Below are positions 60,843 to 64,000 of a stretch of 64,000 bases of DNA, piece after piece. The notes under the pieces are model-generated. The model had not been told where the DNA came from. It made no database searches and was given only the letters and a program-made list of their open reading frames with translations. A program made the translations under genes and the position numbers. The first letter of the stretch is position 1; each line of letters opens with the position of its first letter. The DNA is taken from assembly GCA_027627225.1 (NCBI GenBank), contig CM051029.1:20820356-20884355 (forward strand). The letters run 5' to 3'. The stretch comes from Congeria kusceri (lineage: Eukaryota; Mollusca; Bivalvia; Myida; Dreissenidae).

Positions 60843-62140
60843 AATCAAAATAATGTAGTTTTAGGTACTATATATTTATGTATACATAAATATGGATGCC
60901 AATAATTAGTTTAGCCTTTCTAAACTTAATATTTGCTTAAGAACACATTATTTACAGACGATGCACATATCGGTCCCCAATTTAAAAAAATACGTTCCGC
61001 AGTACATTAAAATTAGTTTGACATATTTAATATTTCTGTCAATTATTAAAAAAATATTATATAAGCTGATAAGAATCTATAGAAAATACTACCTGGTCTT
61101 CATATTAGTTTCTATGATACTTTTAACCACTAAACATTAACATATCGTCATCAATAAATATCATTATATTTACAGTCAGGTATTGTACGAAAACTATTTT
61201 CTTGCATGTCATCCTCCAAAAAAAAGATAATATTGATAAACCTATTTTAAAATAGTACATTTTATTTCAGTTTTCGCACGTTTAAACGAAAAATATTTAC
61301 GATGTGATAACAAATATGCAAGAACGCAAGAGTGACTTTTTGTAGTTTTATATATCTGTTAACACACTAATGTTGTAAGTCTTTAACCGAAGCGCTTTAT
61401 TGCAAGTTTAATTAAAATAAATAACAGTGGCCAAATATCATTCGACGTAAGGAGTGCAGATATTGCATGTTATCAACAAAACGTGGTGCTTAAGATAACT
61501 GTACATGTGTTCCAGACAGAGTTACACTACACAGGAAAGTGTCAGTGATAAGATATGCAATTTAGACTACAGATTAAATTCTTTCACAGATGTTAATTAA
61601 TAACATATATTTACGGAATGAAGATCATTATCATTTGGTTTCGTAACTCCTAAATTGTTAGAAGAAATTTTATGATCACCATTTAAAACGGATTACAATT
61701 TGCTATATGCGTTAGTTTTAACGCATTTAATATTAAATATTAAATGCATTAGTCATCGGAAATGTCTTTTTATGGTTTTTACTCTTACCCACATTTTACG
61801 AATGCTATATTTTTATTACAGATATGTCAAGGTTTAAAAAAAAAAAAATTATATTACGATAATGTGTAATATTAATACCCACGACACATGTAAGCAGGAA
61901 CAATACTTTTTTAATGCATTATTTGCAACTACCGAGTTTATGACAAATAACAAAAATTCAAAACACTCACTGTCAGTTTTTCGCTCTACTGGCCAAATGC
62001 CAGCGAACTTATGCCATGGCGATTCGTCCGTAGTGCGTGCGTCTGAACCCACTGATTGGATTTCACTATGTTAGGAGCTTATAAAAACGCACAAAACGGA
62101 ATACGCAATTTTAATTACGTAATGTAAATCGACCGGGTTC
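60843..62140. other. Non-coding stretch
   Basis: AT-rich with homopolymer runs. The frames over 61849-62074 on both strands lack any recognised motif. Confidence 0.35.
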
Positions 62141-62148
62141 TGATTCTA

Positions 62149-62206
62149 TAAATAGAGCACTCAGGCGATATTTTCGGGTTCCCGATCTTCGTTAACTTCT
62201 AAGTAA
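62149..62206 (+). promoter_or_regulatory. Possible TATA promoter and short first exon
   Basis: CTATAAATAG at about 62149-62158, followed about 30 bases on by a plausible start region, then CTAA|GTAAAG, a usable splice donor after 62202. No downstream exon is visible in the last 1.8 kb, so any gene would extend past the window or have a distant second exon. Confidence 0.25.
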
Positions 62207-64000
62207 AGATGAGGTATCAACAAAATCTTGGATGGTGAACACCGTCTTATTTAGGATGACACACCTACGTTGTGTTCGGTAGGCAACTTTAAACGAGCTC
62301 AAACAGTACTATGTTCTTCTTATTGTAATGACACTTAGTATTTCATTTAATTCTTGTTAAGTCTTTTTATTGGTATGTTAAGCATAACAGTCACTAGTGT
62401 CTCTTGTAATTTGTTCAAAGTACACCAACATTAACTTGATGTGTATTTCGGATATTCTGATCATTGTTATAGAATTAGTTCAGTGTGTGCTAAAACAAAC
62501 GGTTTACATGTAACATCTGAAGTAATTGTGTATTTCATTAGATATTAACTTGTCATTTAAATTGTAAAATAATGTTCCTTTTTCTTAATAAATATACATG
62601 TTTGTACATGCACTTTAAAATGTCATAAACCATCATACAGTGTACTGTCGTTTCTATACACAACTTCACACTTATCACTGTATATACTAATATGAATTAT
62701 TTAAATGTAATGGTTCAATAAATGATAAATATTAAATGATGGAACAGCATCTCTGCTTTCAACATTCAAATTTAAAAAAAATTATATTTACACATGTTTG
62801 AGTTATGTTTTGATATGTTGTATAAGATGTTCTTATTTCTGCTATGTTTCATTTAGCTTCACAATGTAATTTTCATATTCAACAACTTACTCTGAGAACA
62901 TTTTATAGTAGAACGATATTTGACATTTTAAATATAATAATAAATCTACTAGATAAAAGCACTCAACAGTACAATAGCAGTAACACACAGATAAACAGGG
63001 AATTAGTTGTCATTTAGTTTCACCAGCATAGGGTAATTGTCATTTTACCTTAGGATAGCAATCATTATTTGTGATTACCCACAAGCTATTTACTTGAAAA
63101 GGAGGTAAATAGTGTAGTTCCGAGTATCCGAAGTATATGCATAGACATTCAGACAGGTTATTCAGTGTGTATATGTGTACATTAAATTAGTTTAATATCA
63201 CTGAAATATAACTGAAAGATCTATACATACTTACATGAAAAGCAAAGTTTGGTTGCAATGGCAACAACGACAAATACAAGTGTGTAAACCATCTTTTACT
63301 ATGTGCCAAACCTTTTTTGTCCACCATATTCAATCGTCAATAAGTAGTTCGCGATGGATGACATCAGACTATCTGGCGACATCGTTTTTTTTAAATAAAT
63401 ATATCTACGGAGCATTGTCTTACCCATAGGATATACTCCAGTAATGTCAATGTGTAGTGATTTAAATGCTTGTCATTTGAGTATTTTAAAAATATTATAT
63501 ATATTTGTGAACGTTGTGTTCAGAGCACCCTGATTAGTTTTGCACTGAATCACCTGACATTCTGTATTCCAGTTGATTTGTAGGGTAGAGTGGTATGCTC
63601 CATTGCTAATATACCCTTACATGTATGTTGTCATCGCCTGACCATCAAAATCATGTGAATCCGGAGGAGACCGTTAACTGCGTTTGTTTCTTGACATTTT
63701 CTACGCTGGTTTTTGTTGCAAACACGCAGTCTTTTGTTGCATCTACTATCGCTATAAAAGGAATTTCTATTGGCAGTTATTAATTTGTAACTTAATTAAT
63801 TAAATTTTAAAACCGACATGTTTTCTTGCAATTAATGATCAATGTTTTTATATTAATTGTTGTTTATATCAAGGAAAGTGAAAATTCCGCAGTATTTTAA
63901 AATCTCTACCTGTTCGTTAAAAATTGAATTTCACACTAATTTAGCTATATGCACCACAAAATGATAGGCTGATGGCCCTGCATACATGCTAAAAATGTGT
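62207..64000. other. Non-coding end of window
   Basis: No coding exon, repeat array or RNA gene recognised. Short frames (for example 63235-63429) lack motifs. Confidence 0.4.

Overview
The window is eukaryotic, AT-rich nuclear DNA. It has multi-exon genes with GT-AG introns, long non-coding stretches, microsatellites, tandem repeats, fold-back elements and degraded transposons. The gene content (an Ig/FN3 receptor with one Ig domain per phase-1 exon, and a tandem receptor-type tyrosine phosphatase with a 'KNRNRNMYPYD' loop) and the repeat style point to a bivalve mollusc. The species cannot be fixed from the sequence; that assignment is inference.

Region 1 (1-15 kb, + strand) is a cell-surface receptor gene. 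I traced 15 coding exons by matching splice sites and reading phase: a signal peptide, eight Ig domains, a ninth degenerate Ig exon with an in-frame stop, one FN3 domain, one transmembrane helix and a cytoplasmic tail. The tail holds four YxxL motifs, two of them spaced as a textbook ITAM (YETL-x7-YSVL). Exon 10 is phase-symmetric. Skipping it gives a membrane receptor of about 1056 residues; including it stops translation after 844 residues and predicts a soluble eight-Ig form. Intron 4 carries a piece of a TTAA-flanked element and intron 14 carries a degraded TTF-zinc-finger/DUF4371 transposon fragment.

Region 2 (18.5-22.7 kb, + strand) holds about 15 recognisable exons of a tandem protein tyrosine phosphatase. 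It has several lesions: in-frame stops, a one-base slip and further frameshifts. The D1 P-loop arginine is replaced by methionine. It is most likely a pseudogene.

Region 3 (23-50 kb) has no convincing intact gene. It holds tandem arrays (54, 158, about 145, about 150 and 84 bp units), a tRNA-derived SINE-like unit, a double hairpin, a 1.13 kb TTAA-bounded element with inverted ends, dispersed repeat pairs and fragments of transposon coding sequence.

Region 4 (50-53 kb, mainly - strand) is a decayed, inverted partial copy of the receptor of region 1. It keeps an intact Ig2-like exon, a frameshifted Ig5-like exon and half of an Ig6-like exon fused to a piece of FN3. The rest of an FN3 exon lies tail-to-tail on the + strand.

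Region 5 (53-64 kb) is mostly non-coding. It has a short open segment weakly like a PET domain, fold-back elements, a 460 bp MITE-like element with TTTA flanks, and a possible TATA promoter near 62.15 kb.
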